Source of the DNA: Halomonas llamarensis
GTDB taxonomy: Bacteria; Pseudomonadota; Gammaproteobacteria; Pseudomonadales; Halomonadaceae
Reading direction: 5' to 3'
NCBI RefSeq assembly: GCF_023555005.1
Contig: NZ_JAMJPJ010000009.1
Span: 1-64,000, forward strand
Length of the DNA: 64,000 nt
Below are positions 26,855-35,740 of the stretch, piece by piece (within the stretch, counting starts at the first letter, position 1; the number at the start of each line of letters is the position of its first letter). The notes below the pieces were generated by a model, which was not told the origin of the DNA, did not search any database, and saw nothing but the letters and a program-made list of their open reading frames with translations. The position numbers and the translations under genes are program-made.

Positions 26855-27091
26855 ATGGATATTGAGCACCACGACCTAGCCCACGAATTTCCCGAGTTGA
26901 AAGAACAGATACATGTATTGAAAACTCAGGATGCGCATTTTCGTAAACAATTTGAACGCTACGACACGGTCACTACGGACATTGAACGTCTCGAAAAGGA
27001 AGAATTGCCTGTCTCCGACCCTACGATTGAGGAGAAAAAGAAAGAGCGTCTCGCGCTAAAAGACGAACTCTACAAAATGCTGACGCAATAA
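26855..27091 (+). CDS. DUF465 (YdcH-like) small coiled-coil protein
   Basis: The 78-aa acidic helical protein has an ELKEQIHVLKTQDAHFRKQFERYD-type heptad pattern (here split around residues 15-38) and a charged second helix ending in LKDELYKMLTQ. This is the layout of the YdcH/DUF465 family, whose function is unknown. AGGAG lies 8 nt upstream of ATG 26855. The gene is monocistronic: it has its own upstream region of about 210 bp and a strong terminator directly after it. Confidence 0.85.
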   Translation: MDIEHHDLAHEFPELKEQIHVLKTQDAHFRKQFERYDTVTTDIERLEKEELPVSDPTIEEKKKERLALKDELYKMLTQ

Positions 27092-27112
27092 ACCGTTTTC
27101 CGGTGAGTACAC

Positions 27113-27144
27113 CCCCCGAATCATGCCGCGCTTTGATTCGGGGG
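27113..27144 (+). terminator. Rho-independent terminator after the DUF465 gene
   Basis: An 11-bp perfect stem, CCCCCGAATCA paired with TGATTCGGGGG, encloses a 10-nt loop and is followed by TTCTTCGTT. It starts 22 bp after the DUF465 stop. Confidence 0.85.
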
Positions 27145-27287
27145 TTCTTCGTTCCAGCACGGCGCGGATAGCGATATTTCTCCCGCTTTAGCCTTGGCGC
27201 TCTATTACTCGTATTCTTACATCATGTTTTTTTGTTTATGATAAAAGTGCGTCTTTAGCGTGATTAACAACCCATTAGGAGAACGCC

Positions 27288-28412
27288 ATGGCTGGCCTGC
27301 TACCCAACGTCGACCCCGACGGCTTGCTTGAGTACTCAGTGGTCTATACAGACCGCTCGCTCAATCATATGTCTCAACAGTTTCAAGGCGTGATGCGGGA
27401 TATTTCCGCGACACTGAAAGACGTGTATAACGCTCACGCGGCGGTGATTGTGCCCGGTAGCGGTACCTTTGGTATGGAAGCGGTTGTGCGCCAATTTGCC
27501 GTGGATCAAAAAACGCTGGTCATCCGCAATGGCTGGTTTAGTTATCGTTGGACGCAAATCATCGAGATGGGTCGGTTAACCGATCAACACACGGTGCTGA
27601 AAGCACGCCGCCTTGACGTGGAAAACTCGCAATCGCCTTTCGAACCGGTATCGGCTGAAGAAGTGGCCGAGCGCATTCGCGCCGAAAAACCCGCCGTCGT
27701 ATTCGCACCGCAAGTGGAAACCTCAGCGGGCCTGCTGCTTCCAGACGACTATATTCGCACCGTCGCCCAAGCGACCCACGAGGTCGGCGGCTTGTTTGTC
27801 CTTGATGCTATTGCGGCCGGCACCTTATGGGTTGATATGCAGGATTTAGGCATCGACGTCGTCGTGAGCGCGCCACAAAAAGGCTGGAGCGGCTCGCCCT
27901 GCTGCGCCATGGTGATGCTCTCGGACCGTGCAACCCAGCGTCTATCCGAGACTCAGAGCAACAGCTTTGCCTGCGATCTCGGCAAGTGGCATAGCATTAT
28001 GCAAGCCTACGAAAACGGCGGGCACGCCTATCACGCCACCATGCCCACCGATGGCCTGCGCCGCCTACGCGACATCATGCAAGAAACCCGCGACTACGGT
28101 TTTGCCAAGGTGAAAGAGGAACAGAAGGCGATTGGCTACGGCGTGCGTTCCATGCTCAACCGCCATGGCTTTAAAAGCGTCGCGGCGGAAGGTTTTGAAG
28201 CTCCCGGCGTGGTGGTGTGCTATACAGAAGATAGCGGCCTGGTAGGCAAACTCGCCCAGGCAGGCGTACAAGTGGCAGGCGGGGTGCCACTGATGTGCGA
28301 TGAGGGCGACAACTTCCAGACGTTCCGCATTGGTCTGTTTGGTCTCGATAAGTTGCACCACACTAATCGCAGCGTAGACGCACTTGAGCAGGCCATCGAG
28401 AAAGTCTTATAA
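27288..28412 (+). CDS. Class V PLP aminotransferase (alanine/serine-glyoxylate aminotransferase-like)
   Basis: The 374-aa fold-type I enzyme shows VPGSGTFGMEAV near residue 55 (cofactor phosphate site), HEVGGLFVLDAIA near 162 (PLP-ring Asp) and SAPQKGWSGSPC near 193 (Schiff-base lysine). Relatives use alanine, serine or aspartate with glyoxylate; which one applies cannot be read from the sequence. The protein begins LPNVDPDGLLEYSVVYTDRS, as in a proteobacterial subgroup whose exact substrate is unsettled. AGGAG lies 6 nt before ATG 27288. It stands alone, followed by its own terminator. Confidence 0.85.
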   Translation: MAGLLPNVDPDGLLEYSVVYTDRSLNHMSQQFQGVMRDISATLKDVYNAHAAVIVPGSGTFGMEAVVRQFAVDQKTLVIRNGWFSYRWTQIIEMGRLTDQHTVLKARRLDVENSQSPFEPVSAEEVAERIRAEKPAVVFAPQVETSAGLLLPDDYIRTVAQATHEVGGLFVLDAIAAGTLWVDMQDLGIDVVVSAPQKGWSGSPCCAMVMLSDRATQRLSETQSNSFACDLGKWHSIMQAYENGGHAYHATMPTDGLRRLRDIMQETRDYGFAKVKEEQKAIGYGVRSMLNRHGFKSVAAEGFEAPGVVVCYTEDSGLVGKLAQAGVQVAGGVPLMCDEGDNFQTFRIGLFGLDKLHHTNRSVDALEQAIEKVL

Positions 28413-28421
28413 AGATATAGA

Positions 28422-28450
28422 GCGGGATGCATTTAGCATCCCGCTTTTTT
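28422..28450 (+). terminator. Rho-independent terminator after the aminotransferase gene
   Basis: The stem GCGGGATGC/GCATCCCGC (9 bp) has a 5-nt loop and is followed by six T. It lies 9 bp after the aminotransferase stop and may also stop minus-strand transcription from mrpG. Confidence 0.9.
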
Positions 28451-28477
28451 ATTGGCCATGTGGGTAAATAAGAACGG

Positions 28478-28882
28478 TTAATCAGGATCCGCATCTCGCG
28501 GCTGGCGCTTGGCGTTTTCCTGAGTTTCCATGCCGCTTTTAAGTTCGTGCGTCAGTGGGTCGTAGTTAGGTCGAAGCTCGTCTTTTACCGTTCCGCTCCA
28601 GAGTTTAGAACCCACAAAGTAACCGGCACGACCAATCACATGCGCCGCAACCGGCGCCGTTAAAACAATGAAGACGATGATGGCAAACGCGCGGGCCGCC
28701 ACGCTCACTTCGGCAAAGTGCATGGCCACCGCTAGCATCATCAAAATCACGCCCAAAGCGGCGGCTTTGGTGGTCGCGTGCATACGTGTGAGCAGATCAG
28801 GCAGGCGCAACAATCCGACAGCGGCAAGCAGCATCAAAAGCGCACCAACGATGATCAACGTACCCTTGATAAAATCAATCAT
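28478..28882 (-). CDS. mrpG: Mrp Na+/H+ antiporter subunit G
   Basis: The 134-aa last subunit of the Mrp complex begins MIDFIKGTLIIVGALLML and has three hydrophobic helices with LLRLPDLLTRMHATTKAA between the first two, the family hallmark. The C-terminal 45 residues are polar. ATG 28882 follows GGAGG by 8 nt and overlaps the mrpF stop by 8 bp; the longer frame from 28921 is inside mrpF. In this family MrpG is needed for complex assembly and activity. Confidence 0.92.
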   Translation of the reverse strand: MIDFIKGTLIIVGALLMLLAAVGLLRLPDLLTRMHATTKAAALGVILMMLAVAMHFAEVSVAARAFAIIVFIVLTAPVAAHVIGRAGYFVGSKLWSGTVKDELRPNYDPLTHELKSGMETQENAKRQPRDADPD

Positions 28883-29144
28883 CCCGAGGCCCTCCTCGTT
28901 CCAGAAAGCGCGCAAAGCCAATGGAGGCGAGAAATCCCATCAGGGCAATCACAATCGCCGCATCAAGAAAGCTCGCCACACCTGTTTTGATCGTATAAAC
29001 CGCCACTAGGCCGACAATGGTGGTGGAAAAAAGCTCCAGCGCCACCACACGATCAGGGAGGCTTGGGCCGCGCACAACGCGGACGAACACCAAGATAAGC
29101 GCCAAGCTCATGATCACTTGGCTGATGAGTATGACGTGTTCCAT
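28875..29144 (-). CDS. mrpF: Mrp Na+/H+ antiporter subunit F
   Basis: This 89-aa protein has three transmembrane helices. VRGPSLPDRVVALELFSTTIVGLVA in two parts (residues about 24-48) is the typical MrpF/PhaF core. It shares one base with the mrpE stop at its start (29144) and overlaps mrpG at its end, so translation of the three small subunits is coupled. It is membrane-embedded in the Mrp antiporter. Confidence 0.92.
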   Translation of the reverse strand: MEHVILISQVIMSLALILVFVRVVRGPSLPDRVVALELFSTTIVGLVAVYTIKTGVASFLDAAIVIALMGFLASIGFARFLERGGPRDD

Positions 29145-29617
29145 TAGCGAAATAGTTCCAAGGCCCGATGCTCCATCTCTTTTAGGTTGCGCCGTAGTTC
29201 TTCTTCATCGTCGAGAAACATAGCATGGATATACAGCACTTTACGGTCATCAGAGACATCTAGGCTCAGCGTCCCCGGCGTCAGCGAGATTAAGTTGGCC
29301 ACGAGGGTGATTTCCATTTCTGTTCGCGCAGCCAACGGCATCGCAATAACCCCCGGCTGCATATGCCAAGGCGGGGTAATAATATCGAACGCAACGCGCA
29401 AGTTCGCTTGGGTCAGCTCTTTAATAAAAAAGCCAAGAAACCCCACCATACGCGGTATGCGCGCCGGGTAGCCTTTAAGCGAATCCAGGTGCGGCTCAAT
29501 CAGTACCAGCGTGATATAACCAAACACCATCCCGACGAGTAGGTTCAAGCCAGAAAAGTCCCCGCTCAGCAGTACCCAAGCGATCCCCAGCAACAAATTC
29601 CAGATGGCACCGATCAT
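29144..29617 (-). CDS. mrpE: Mrp Na+/H+ antiporter subunit E
   Basis: This 157-aa protein has two or three N-terminal membrane segments and a cytoplasmic half. LISLTPGTLSLDV near residue 110 followed by LYIHAMF is characteristic of MrpE. GGAGG lies 7 nt before ATG 29617, and the start overlaps the mrpD stop as ATGA. It is required for stable assembly of the Mrp complex. Confidence 0.93.
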   Translation of the reverse strand: MIGAIWNLLLGIAWVLLSGDFSGLNLLVGMVFGYITLVLIEPHLDSLKGYPARIPRMVGFLGFFIKELTQANLRVAFDIITPPWHMQPGVIAMPLAARTEMEITLVANLISLTPGTLSLDVSDDRKVLYIHAMFLDDEEELRRNLKEMEHRALELFR

Positions 29618-31167
29618 GGGCTTGCCTCCTCAGGGGCAGAGCGAACCGCTTCACCCAAAACGGCGTCAATGTAACCCGCCGGGTGAAATAACTGGCTGCC
29701 AATGAGGTTCATCACCTGCATAACGGGCTCCGCAAACACACCGATAAGGAGCGAAAAAAGCGCCAAAACCACCACCGGCAGGTACATCATCCATAGACTT
29801 GGCTTAACCAAGCGGCCGTCGTCTCCACTGGGAGTGGTTTCTTCGGGCACCACATTGTCATCGGGTAACGATTTCCAGAAGACCTCATTCCAAATTTTAA
29901 CCATCGAATAGAGCGTTATCAGGCTAACCCCCAATGCGACGGCCGTAATGACATAGGCGCCAGCTTCGATACCCGCACGCACAATGACGAACTTGGCAAA
30001 AAAACCCGACAGCGGAGGAATACCCGCCAGCGAAAACGCTGAGATAAAAAAGGCAACGGCCAGCCAAGGGCGTTCACGATAAAGTCCACCCATTTTTTTC
30101 AGCTGGTAGGTACCTTGCAGCCGATAGGTGATACCGCTGATTAAGAAAAGGTTAGTCTTAACCACGATATTGTGCACGACGGCAAACACGCCGCCAGCGA
30201 TCGCAAGCGGTGTATAAAGCGCTAGCCCCAAGATCATGTAGCCAATCTGGCTGACGATGTGAAACGACAAAATACGTCGAAACTCATGCTGTGCCGCAGC
30301 TCCTAGCACGCCGGTCACCATCGTAAAGCCAGCGCCCCACAGTAAGATCGTTTGCACATACCCCATAGATTGATCGAACAGCAACGTAAAAACACGAAAC
30401 AGGGCATAGACGCCCACTTTGGTTAAAAGCCCGGCAAATAGCGCCGATACTGCCACCGGCGGAGTGTGGTAAGAGGCGGGCAACCAGAAAAACAATGGAA
30501 AGGCGGCCGCCTTGATACCAAAGGCAATCATGTACATCACCGCAAGGACTTCGAGCATTCCCTTGTGCTCAACTTCATCGAAACGCAGCGCAATGTCAGC
30601 CATGTTCAGCGTGCCGACGGTGCCATATGTTAGGCCGATAGCGGTGAGAAAAATCACTGAAGCGAACAGGTTAAGGGTAACGTACTTGATCGCCCCTTCC
30701 ATCTGCGGGCGCTCACCGCCGAGTATCAAAAGCGCAAAGGAGGAGACCAGCATTACCTCAAACCACACGTAGAGGTTAAAGATATCGCCGGTCAAAAACC
30801 CTCCGGCCACACCGGCCAACAACAAGTGCATCAGCGGGTAGTAGCCAAACTTTTCGTGCTCTCGCCCTGTCGTCGCTAGCGAGTAAATACCCATCGCCAA
30901 ACCGATGATCGCCGTCATCAATACCATGACGGCACTGAGCATATCGGCGATGAGCGTGATTCCAAACGGTGCCGGCCATCCGCCCATCTGTATCGTGATG
31001 TAGTCATCTGAAAGCGTCGCGATAAATAACCACACACTCACCACGAACAGTGCGATATTGCCGCTGACCGCAATAAAACGCTGCATCGGGCGCGAGCGCC
31101 AAAATAGCAGTGAAATAGCGCCGGAAAGCAAAGGGAGTAGGACAGGGAGTGCGACTTCAGGCCTCAC
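29614..31167 (-). CDS. mrpD: Mrp Na+/H+ antiporter subunit D
   Basis: The 517-aa NuoM/NuoN-like ion-translocating subunit has about 14 transmembrane helices. Conserved stretches include [21 protein letters not shown] near residue 125 (with the key Glu), [19 protein letters not shown] near 215 (key Lys) and [11 protein letters not shown] near 330. GTG 31167 overlaps the mrpC stop as GTGA. With MrpA it forms the antiport module that expels Na+ in exchange for H+. Confidence 0.95.
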   Translation of the reverse strand: MRPEVALPVLLPLLSGAISLLFWRSRPMQRFIAVSGNIALFVVSVWLFIATLSDDYITIQMGGWPAPFGITLIADMLSAVMVLMTAIIGLAMGIYSLATTGREHEKFGYYPLMHLLLAGVAGGFLTGDIFNLYVWFEVMLVSSFALLILGGERPQMEGAIKYVTLNLFASVIFLTAIGLTYGTVGTLNMADIALRFDEVEHKGMLEVLAVMYMIAFGIKAAAFPLFFWLPASYHTPPVAVSALFAGLLTKVGVYALFRVFTLLFDQSMGYVQTILLWGAGFTMVTGVLGAAAQHEFRRILSFHIVSQIGYMILGLALYTPLAIAGGVFAVVHNIVVKTNLFLISGITYRLQGTYQLKKMGGLYRERPWLAVAFFISAFSLAGIPPLSGFFAKFVIVRAGIEAGAYVITAVALGVSLITLYSMVKIWNEVFWKSLPDDNVVPEETTPSGDDGRLVKPSLWMMYLPVVVLALFSLLIGVFAEPVMQVMNLIGSQLFHPAGYIDAVLGEAVRSAPEEASP

Positions 31168-31511
31168 GTGTCGGTATCCTTCATCTTATCCAAATCATCG
31201 GCTTTAACGATTTCATAGGCCCGCCGAATTAGCACTACCGCAAACGCCAGCACCCCGAAAGCAATGACAATCGCGGTGAGAACAACGGCTTGCGGCAGAG
31301 GGTCGGCCACGTCCCCCAGCGGAGCGGACATTCCTTTGGGAATCAGCGGCGGAGCACCTCGGGTCATCCCTGCGGTGGTAAAAATCAGCAGATTGGCGGC
31401 ATTTGAGAGCAGCATCAACCCGATAACCAGTTTAACAATCGAGCGCCGCAGCATAAGAAAAATAGCGGTGGCGTATAAAAGCCCGACCCCAATCGCCATT
31501 AACGGCTCCAT
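31164..31511 (-). CDS. mrpC: Mrp Na+/H+ antiporter subunit C
   Basis: The 115-aa NuoK-like subunit has three helices. [29 protein letters not shown] sequence near residues 20-45 holds the conserved Gly-Leu-Asn helix, and [17 protein letters not shown] near 70 is the second signature. GGGAGG precedes ATG 31511. A 42-bp gap separates it from mrpB, the only sizeable gap in the operon. Confidence 0.94.
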   Translation of the reverse strand: MEPLMAIGVGLLYATAIFLMLRRSIVKLVIGLMLLSNAANLLIFTTAGMTRGAPPLIPKGMSAPLGDVADPLPQAVVLTAIVIAFGVLAFAVVLIRRAYEIVKADDLDKMKDTDT

Positions 31512-31553
31512 AGGTAACCTCCCCGTTTTGTTACGCGTATTGTGACCTGGGGT

Positions 31554-31985
31554 TTATGGCTCATCTTTATCCACCTCCATGAGCGTCATTACCATGCCCG
31601 TCACGGAACCTAGCACCGCTAAATAGACGCCAATATCGAATATCAGCGGAGTGGAGGCTTTAAAGTCGATCACCGGGATCGTCCACCACTGGGCGGTTAA
31701 AAAGGGTTGATCAAGAAACCACGCTGGAAACACCGAAATCATCCCCAGCAGGAGTCCAACACCGATCAAATCGCGCGGGTCGACCATGCGCAGCACTTCT
31801 TTAGTGGCCGTCACCCCAAACGCGAATAGGTAAAGCGTGAATGCGCCAGCGGCGACCAAACCGGCAATGAAACCTCCGCCTGGCTCATCGTGGCCGCGCA
31901 GGAGCAAAAACACCGAGAATAAAAGCTGCAGCGGCATGAGAAAACGCGCCGCCGTATTGAGAATCAGCGTGCCTGACTTAACCAT
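31554..31985 (-). CDS. mrpB: Mrp Na+/H+ antiporter subunit B
   Basis: The 143-aa protein has four helices. [25 protein letters not shown] in two parts near residues 27-52 is the MnhB/MrpB signature. The start overlaps the mrpA stop by 8 bp, with GGAG 7 nt upstream. The frame ends in an acidic tail (MEVDKDEP). It is part of the Mrp complex. Confidence 0.93.
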   Translation of the reverse strand: MVKSGTLILNTAARFLMPLQLLFSVFLLLRGHDEPGGGFIAGLVAAGAFTLYLFAFGVTATKEVLRMVDPRDLIGVGLLLGMISVFPAWFLDQPFLTAQWWTIPVIDFKASTPLIFDIGVYLAVLGSVTGMVMTLMEVDKDEP

Positions 31986-34329
31986 CGTAGGACTCCTTGG
32001 CCACCGTTTTTTTACCCCCAGTGGCTGATGGAGGTATTGCTGAAGCGTCGTGGCGAAGCTTTAACATGGCAATGACGCCGATCGCGGCAAGCGCGAGCAC
32101 GAACATCTCACCGAGGGTGTCCAGCGCCCGGTAATCGACCAAAATGACGTTGACGATATTCAGCCCGTGACCCAACGGCACGCTGTTTTCCACCATGTAA
32201 CCTGAAATCGGCTCAAACTGCTGGATGCTCCACGCCGTGAGAATCAACAGACAAATCAATATTCCCACGGTGGCTGCCACCACCCCGTCGCGAATTCGCT
32301 CAAGGCTGGTGGATAGGTTGGAAAACCGTGGCAAACGGAAGAGCACCAACACCAACAGGATGACGGTGAGCGTTTCCACCAGCAGCTGGGTAATACCTAA
32401 ATCGGGCGCACTAAAGAGGATAAAAATCATCGCAATCGAAAAGCCCATCACGCCGACGGAAACCACCGCCCCCAAGCGTGAGCGCGCAATCGCGGCAAAC
32501 AGCGCCCCCATGGCCATCGTGCCGACCACCACCACTTCGTGGAAACGCACATCGAACTCAAACGCAATAATCGGGGAATGGCGCACCAGCAGCGACGTGC
32601 CCACCAACCCAATCAGCGTCAGCAGCATAACGAGGATATAGTTACGCATGTAGCCATTTTGCAGCAGACGCGTTTGCCACTCAGAAAAGCGCACAAACGC
32701 TGCCATGATGGCCTCATAACCGGCTTCCGGCCCATTTCGCATAATCGGTGCCAGCAACAACAATTTACCGTGCACGCGATCCCAGTACCGGAATAGCCAG
32801 TAGCCCAAGCCCAGGCTCACCACCGACATCACAAGGGGTAAATTCACCCCGTGCCAGAGCGACAAATACGCTTCAACAGGCTCACCCGCGATGGCGGACA
32901 CCGTCGCGGTAACCATCCCCGTTACAAGCGAAGGCGCCACGCCGATGATCAGTGACAGCCCGGCAAGCAGCCCCGGCCCTATCAGCATACTGAGAGGGGC
33001 CTCATGGGGCACACGCGGTGTCTGGTGGCGCTTGCCATAAAACGGACGCAACGCAACGACGGCCGCGACAGCAATCGTCAGAAGTGCCGAGACAAACGCC
33101 AGCAAAATCAGGAACCCGCCAAAGCGGCTGGCATCAAGCACGGATTCAAACATCAGCTCTTTGCCAATAAACCCCAGCAGCGGCGGCACACCGGCCAAGG
33201 ACAAAGCCGCAAGCAGAGCGATCCCCGCCGTGATTGGCATCAAGGGGCGCAAACCGCCCATCACCGTCACGTCTTTGGTACCGGTTTCGTAATCCAAAAT
33301 CCCTGCCACCATAAAGAGCGCGCCTTTATAGAGCGAATGGGCGAGCAAAAACCCCACAAACGCCACCATCGCGCCCTGGGTACCAATGCCGAGGAGCAGC
33401 GTCAGCGTGCCCAGCGCCATGATGGTGGAGTATGCCAGCAGCTTTTTGATGTTGGTAAACTGAATCGCCATAAAAGCGCCAGTAAACATCGTGACACCGC
33501 CCACTAACGTTAGCGTGCCCACCCAAAGCTCTGTGCCGCCAAGTTCCGGCTGCAGCCTCGCCAAAAGATAAATCCCTGCTTTCACCATCGTCGCCGAGTG
33601 AAGGTACGCGGATACAGGCGTGGGCGCCGCCATGGCATTAGGCAGCCAGAAGTGAAACGGAAACTGTGCCGACTTGGTAAAGGCGCCGAGAAGCAAGCAG
33701 ACCAGCATCGGCGTATACAGGGCATGTTCACGCAAATCGGTATCTAACGCCCGAATCTCGTGAAGCGACCAGCTGCCAGTGGCAACGCCTAAAAGCGTCA
33801 CCCCCGCCATCAACGCTAGTCCGCCGCCAACGGTCACGAAGAGGCCTTGCCGTGCTGACTTTCTCGCTTCGATATCGCTATGGTTAAAGCCAATCAAGAG
33901 GTAGGAGGTAATGCTGGTAAGTTCCCAAAACACGAACAGCGTTAATAGCCCATCCGCCATCACCAGACCCAGCATAGACGCCATAAAAGCCATCAGCGCG
34001 ATGTGAAAGCGCGCTAAATCCGGGTGGCCTTTCAAATACTCACCGGCATACACCAATACGCACGCGCCGATGCCAGTGATCAACAAGCCAAACAGCAGCG
34101 ATAAGCCGTCGAGCAAAAACGACAGGCTAATACCTAGCGATGGCACCCAAGCCCACTGCAGCAGCATAGCGCCATCGGCCATGACCGTTGGCGCTTGCAG
34201 GAGTAACCACACTGACAAAAGCGCTGGAAACAAAGCCAGCATCAAGCTTGTTCGATCCCCACACCAACGGTGCAGCAGCGGTGACACTGCCGCTAATACA
34301 AACCCCAGCAGCACAGCCAGTTGAATCAA
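31978..34329 (-). CDS. mrpA: Mrp Na+/H+ antiporter subunit A
   Basis: The 783-aa NuoL-like large subunit is fused at its C-terminus to the DUF4040/MrpB-like domain usual for MrpA. Key stretches are [20 protein letters not shown] near residue 130, [17 protein letters not shown] near 220, and [17 protein letters not shown] near 243. The likely start is TTG 34329, six bases after AGGAG. The ATG at 34395 lacks a ribosome site and would add 22 polar residues before the first helix. It is the first gene of mrpABCDEFG, a complete group-1-type operon for Na+ efflux and pH homeostasis under salt. Confidence 0.95.
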   Translation of the reverse strand: MIQLAVLLGFVLAAVSPLLHRWCGDRTSLMLALFPALLSVWLLLQAPTVMADGAMLLQWAWVPSLGISLSFLLDGLSLLFGLLITGIGACVLVYAGEYLKGHPDLARFHIALMAFMASMLGLVMADGLLTLFVFWELTSITSYLLIGFNHSDIEARKSARQGLFVTVGGGLALMAGVTLLGVATGSWSLHEIRALDTDLREHALYTPMLVCLLLGAFTKSAQFPFHFWLPNAMAAPTPVSAYLHSATMVKAGIYLLARLQPELGGTELWVGTLTLVGGVTMFTGAFMAIQFTNIKKLLAYSTIMALGTLTLLLGIGTQGAMVAFVGFLLAHSLYKGALFMVAGILDYETGTKDVTVMGGLRPLMPITAGIALLAALSLAGVPPLLGFIGKELMFESVLDASRFGGFLILLAFVSALLTIAVAAVVALRPFYGKRHQTPRVPHEAPLSMLIGPGLLAGLSLIIGVAPSLVTGMVTATVSAIAGEPVEAYLSLWHGVNLPLVMSVVSLGLGYWLFRYWDRVHGKLLLLAPIMRNGPEAGYEAIMAAFVRFSEWQTRLLQNGYMRNYILVMLLTLIGLVGTSLLVRHSPIIAFEFDVRFHEVVVVGTMAMGALFAAIARSRLGAVVSVGVMGFSIAMIFILFSAPDLGITQLLVETLTVILLVLVLFRLPRFSNLSTSLERIRDGVVAATVGILICLLILTAWSIQQFEPISGYMVENSVPLGHGLNIVNVILVDYRALDTLGEMFVLALAAIGVIAMLKLRHDASAIPPSATGGKKTVAKESYDG

Positions 34330-34484
34330 GGGACTCTCCTTATCGGCAACGAATGGAACTATACCGGTCAGCGTATTAGTCTCAATACAGGCCATGCTAT
34401 ATGACGCTATTTGTTGTATTCATCTGTTATCTGGTGTTGTTGTACCAAAAAGTGGTAATGAATTATAGACATAGCAGAAAGGCA

Positions 34485-34510
34485 AACGGCGAGCCATTAT
34501 GCTCGCCGTT
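34485..34510 (-). terminator. Probable terminator of hemH
   Basis: AACGGCGAGC pairs perfectly with GCTCGCCGTT around a 6-nt loop, 28 bp after the hemH stop. On the minus strand the stem is followed by TTTGCCTTTCTG, an imperfect T-run. The same segment lies upstream of mrpA, so it insulates that operon. Confidence 0.65.
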
Positions 34511-34538
34511 AGATACCGTGTGTTTTGTATCAAGCGTA

Positions 34539-35612
34539 TCAGCCAAGCCAGCCGAGAAGCTCATTATTAACCACTTGCGTCAGCGCTTCGATATGATCAT
34601 CACGGTCATTTAGGCAGGGAATATAAGTGAATGTTTCACCGCCAGCTGCCATGAAACTGTCGTGGATCTCTTCTTGGATTTCTTCCAAGGTTTCCACGCA
34701 ATCCGAGGAGAACGCCGGTGACAACACCGCGATATGCTTATGACCTTGTTTGGCGAGCTCCGCAACGTGGTTCACTGTTTGCGGACCTACCCATTTCTCG
34801 GGCCCGAACTGCGACTGAAACGCGGTATCGACCTCTTCTTTACTAAACCCAAGTTTTTCACGTAGCAAGCGCGTGGTTTTCTGGCACTGGCAGTGGTAAG
34901 GGTCGCCTTCGAGCAGATAGCGCTCCGGTACACCGTGGTAACTGGCCACGAGTTTGCTCGGTCGCCCGTCTAAACTGTCATACGCTTGTTGAACCGAGTT
35001 CGCCAGCGCCTGAGTATAGGCGGGATGCTCATAGTAAGCCGGTACCGTGCGGATATAAGGCTGCCACTTCATTTTCATCAGCGTGCGGAAGGCCTGATCG
35101 TTAGCCGTGGCGGTCGTGGGCGAGCCGTACTGCGGGTAGAGCGGGAAGAAGACGATACGCTCGCAGCCCTTCTCTTTCATCCGTGTGAGCACACTTTCCG
35201 TCGATGGGTTGCCATAGCGCATACAGAAATCGACTTCGACATCATCGCCGTAAAGCGCTTTGAGACGTTCGGTCATTTTTTCTGTCTGTGCGCGGGTAAT
35301 GGTCAACAACGGGCTTTCGTCTTTTTCTGTGTTCCAAATGCTTTTGTAGGCCTCGCCAGAAGAGAACGGGCGCTTGGTCAAAATAATTAACTGCAAAAGC
35401 GGCTGCCACTTCCAATTGGCATAATCGACGACACGCTTGTCAGAAAGAAACTCACTGAGATAGCGGCGCATTGACCAGTAGTCGGTATTATCCGGTGTCC
35501 CAAGGTTCGCCAGCACAACCCCCACTTTTGCTCGCGGAATAGGGGGGTGGTCACTTTGGGCGTGGGCTAGGCGGCCTTCTCCCGGCTGATCCATCGCAAC
35601 TTCTGTGGTCAT
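34539..35612 (-). CDS. hemH: Ferrochelatase
   Basis: The 357-aa enzyme inserts Fe2+ into protoporphyrin IX, the last step of haem synthesis. GVVLANLGTPD near residue 31 opens the fold. SYHGVPERYL near 220 carries the catalytic His, and PAFSSDCVETLEEI near 300 the conserved Glu. ATG 35612 has GGAG 6 nt upstream; the frame to 35651 has no ribosome site. It is divergent from the photolyase gene across about 130 bp that hold an inverted repeat. Confidence 0.93.
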   Translation of the reverse strand: MTTEVAMDQPGEGRLAHAQSDHPPIPRAKVGVVLANLGTPDNTDYWSMRRYLSEFLSDKRVVDYANWKWQPLLQLIILTKRPFSSGEAYKSIWNTEKDESPLLTITRAQTEKMTERLKALYGDDVEVDFCMRYGNPSTESVLTRMKEKGCERIVFFPLYPQYGSPTTATANDQAFRTLMKMKWQPYIRTVPAYYEHPAYTQALANSVQQAYDSLDGRPSKLVASYHGVPERYLLEGDPYHCQCQKTTRLLREKLGFSKEEVDTAFQSQFGPEKWVGPQTVNHVAELAKQGHKHIAVLSPAFSSDCVETLEEIQEEIHDSFMAAGGETFTYIPCLNDRDDHIEALTQVVNNELLGWLG

Positions 35613-35699
35613 GCAAATCTCCTCTCGCAAACGCGCCACGTGGGCAAACACGTAATGTATGAATCCATTTTAACATTTTTCGCAAATGGGCAGCATGAA

Positions 35700-35727
35700 G
35701 TTATACTATCAGTACAATTTGTATAAC
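35700..35727. promoter_or_regulatory. Inverted-repeat candidate operator, hemH/photolyase intergenic region
   Basis: GTTATAC (35700-35706) and GTATAAC (35721-35727) form a perfect 7-bp inverted repeat with centres 21 bp apart, two helical turns. A second palindrome, TACAATTTGTA, lies within it. The site ends 13 bp before the photolyase start codon. MerR-type B12 photoreceptors (LitR/CarH/PplR) control many photolyase genes from AT-rich sites of related TGTAC/TATAC character. Assignment to that family is inference, and no such regulator gene is in the window. Confidence 0.4.
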
Positions 35728-35740
35728 TATAGGCAAACTC

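Noticed and set aside
33004..33507. 167-codon open frame antisense to mrpA
   Set aside because: mrpA has full family signatures here. The antisense product is Gln/Arg/His-rich, which is typical of shadows.
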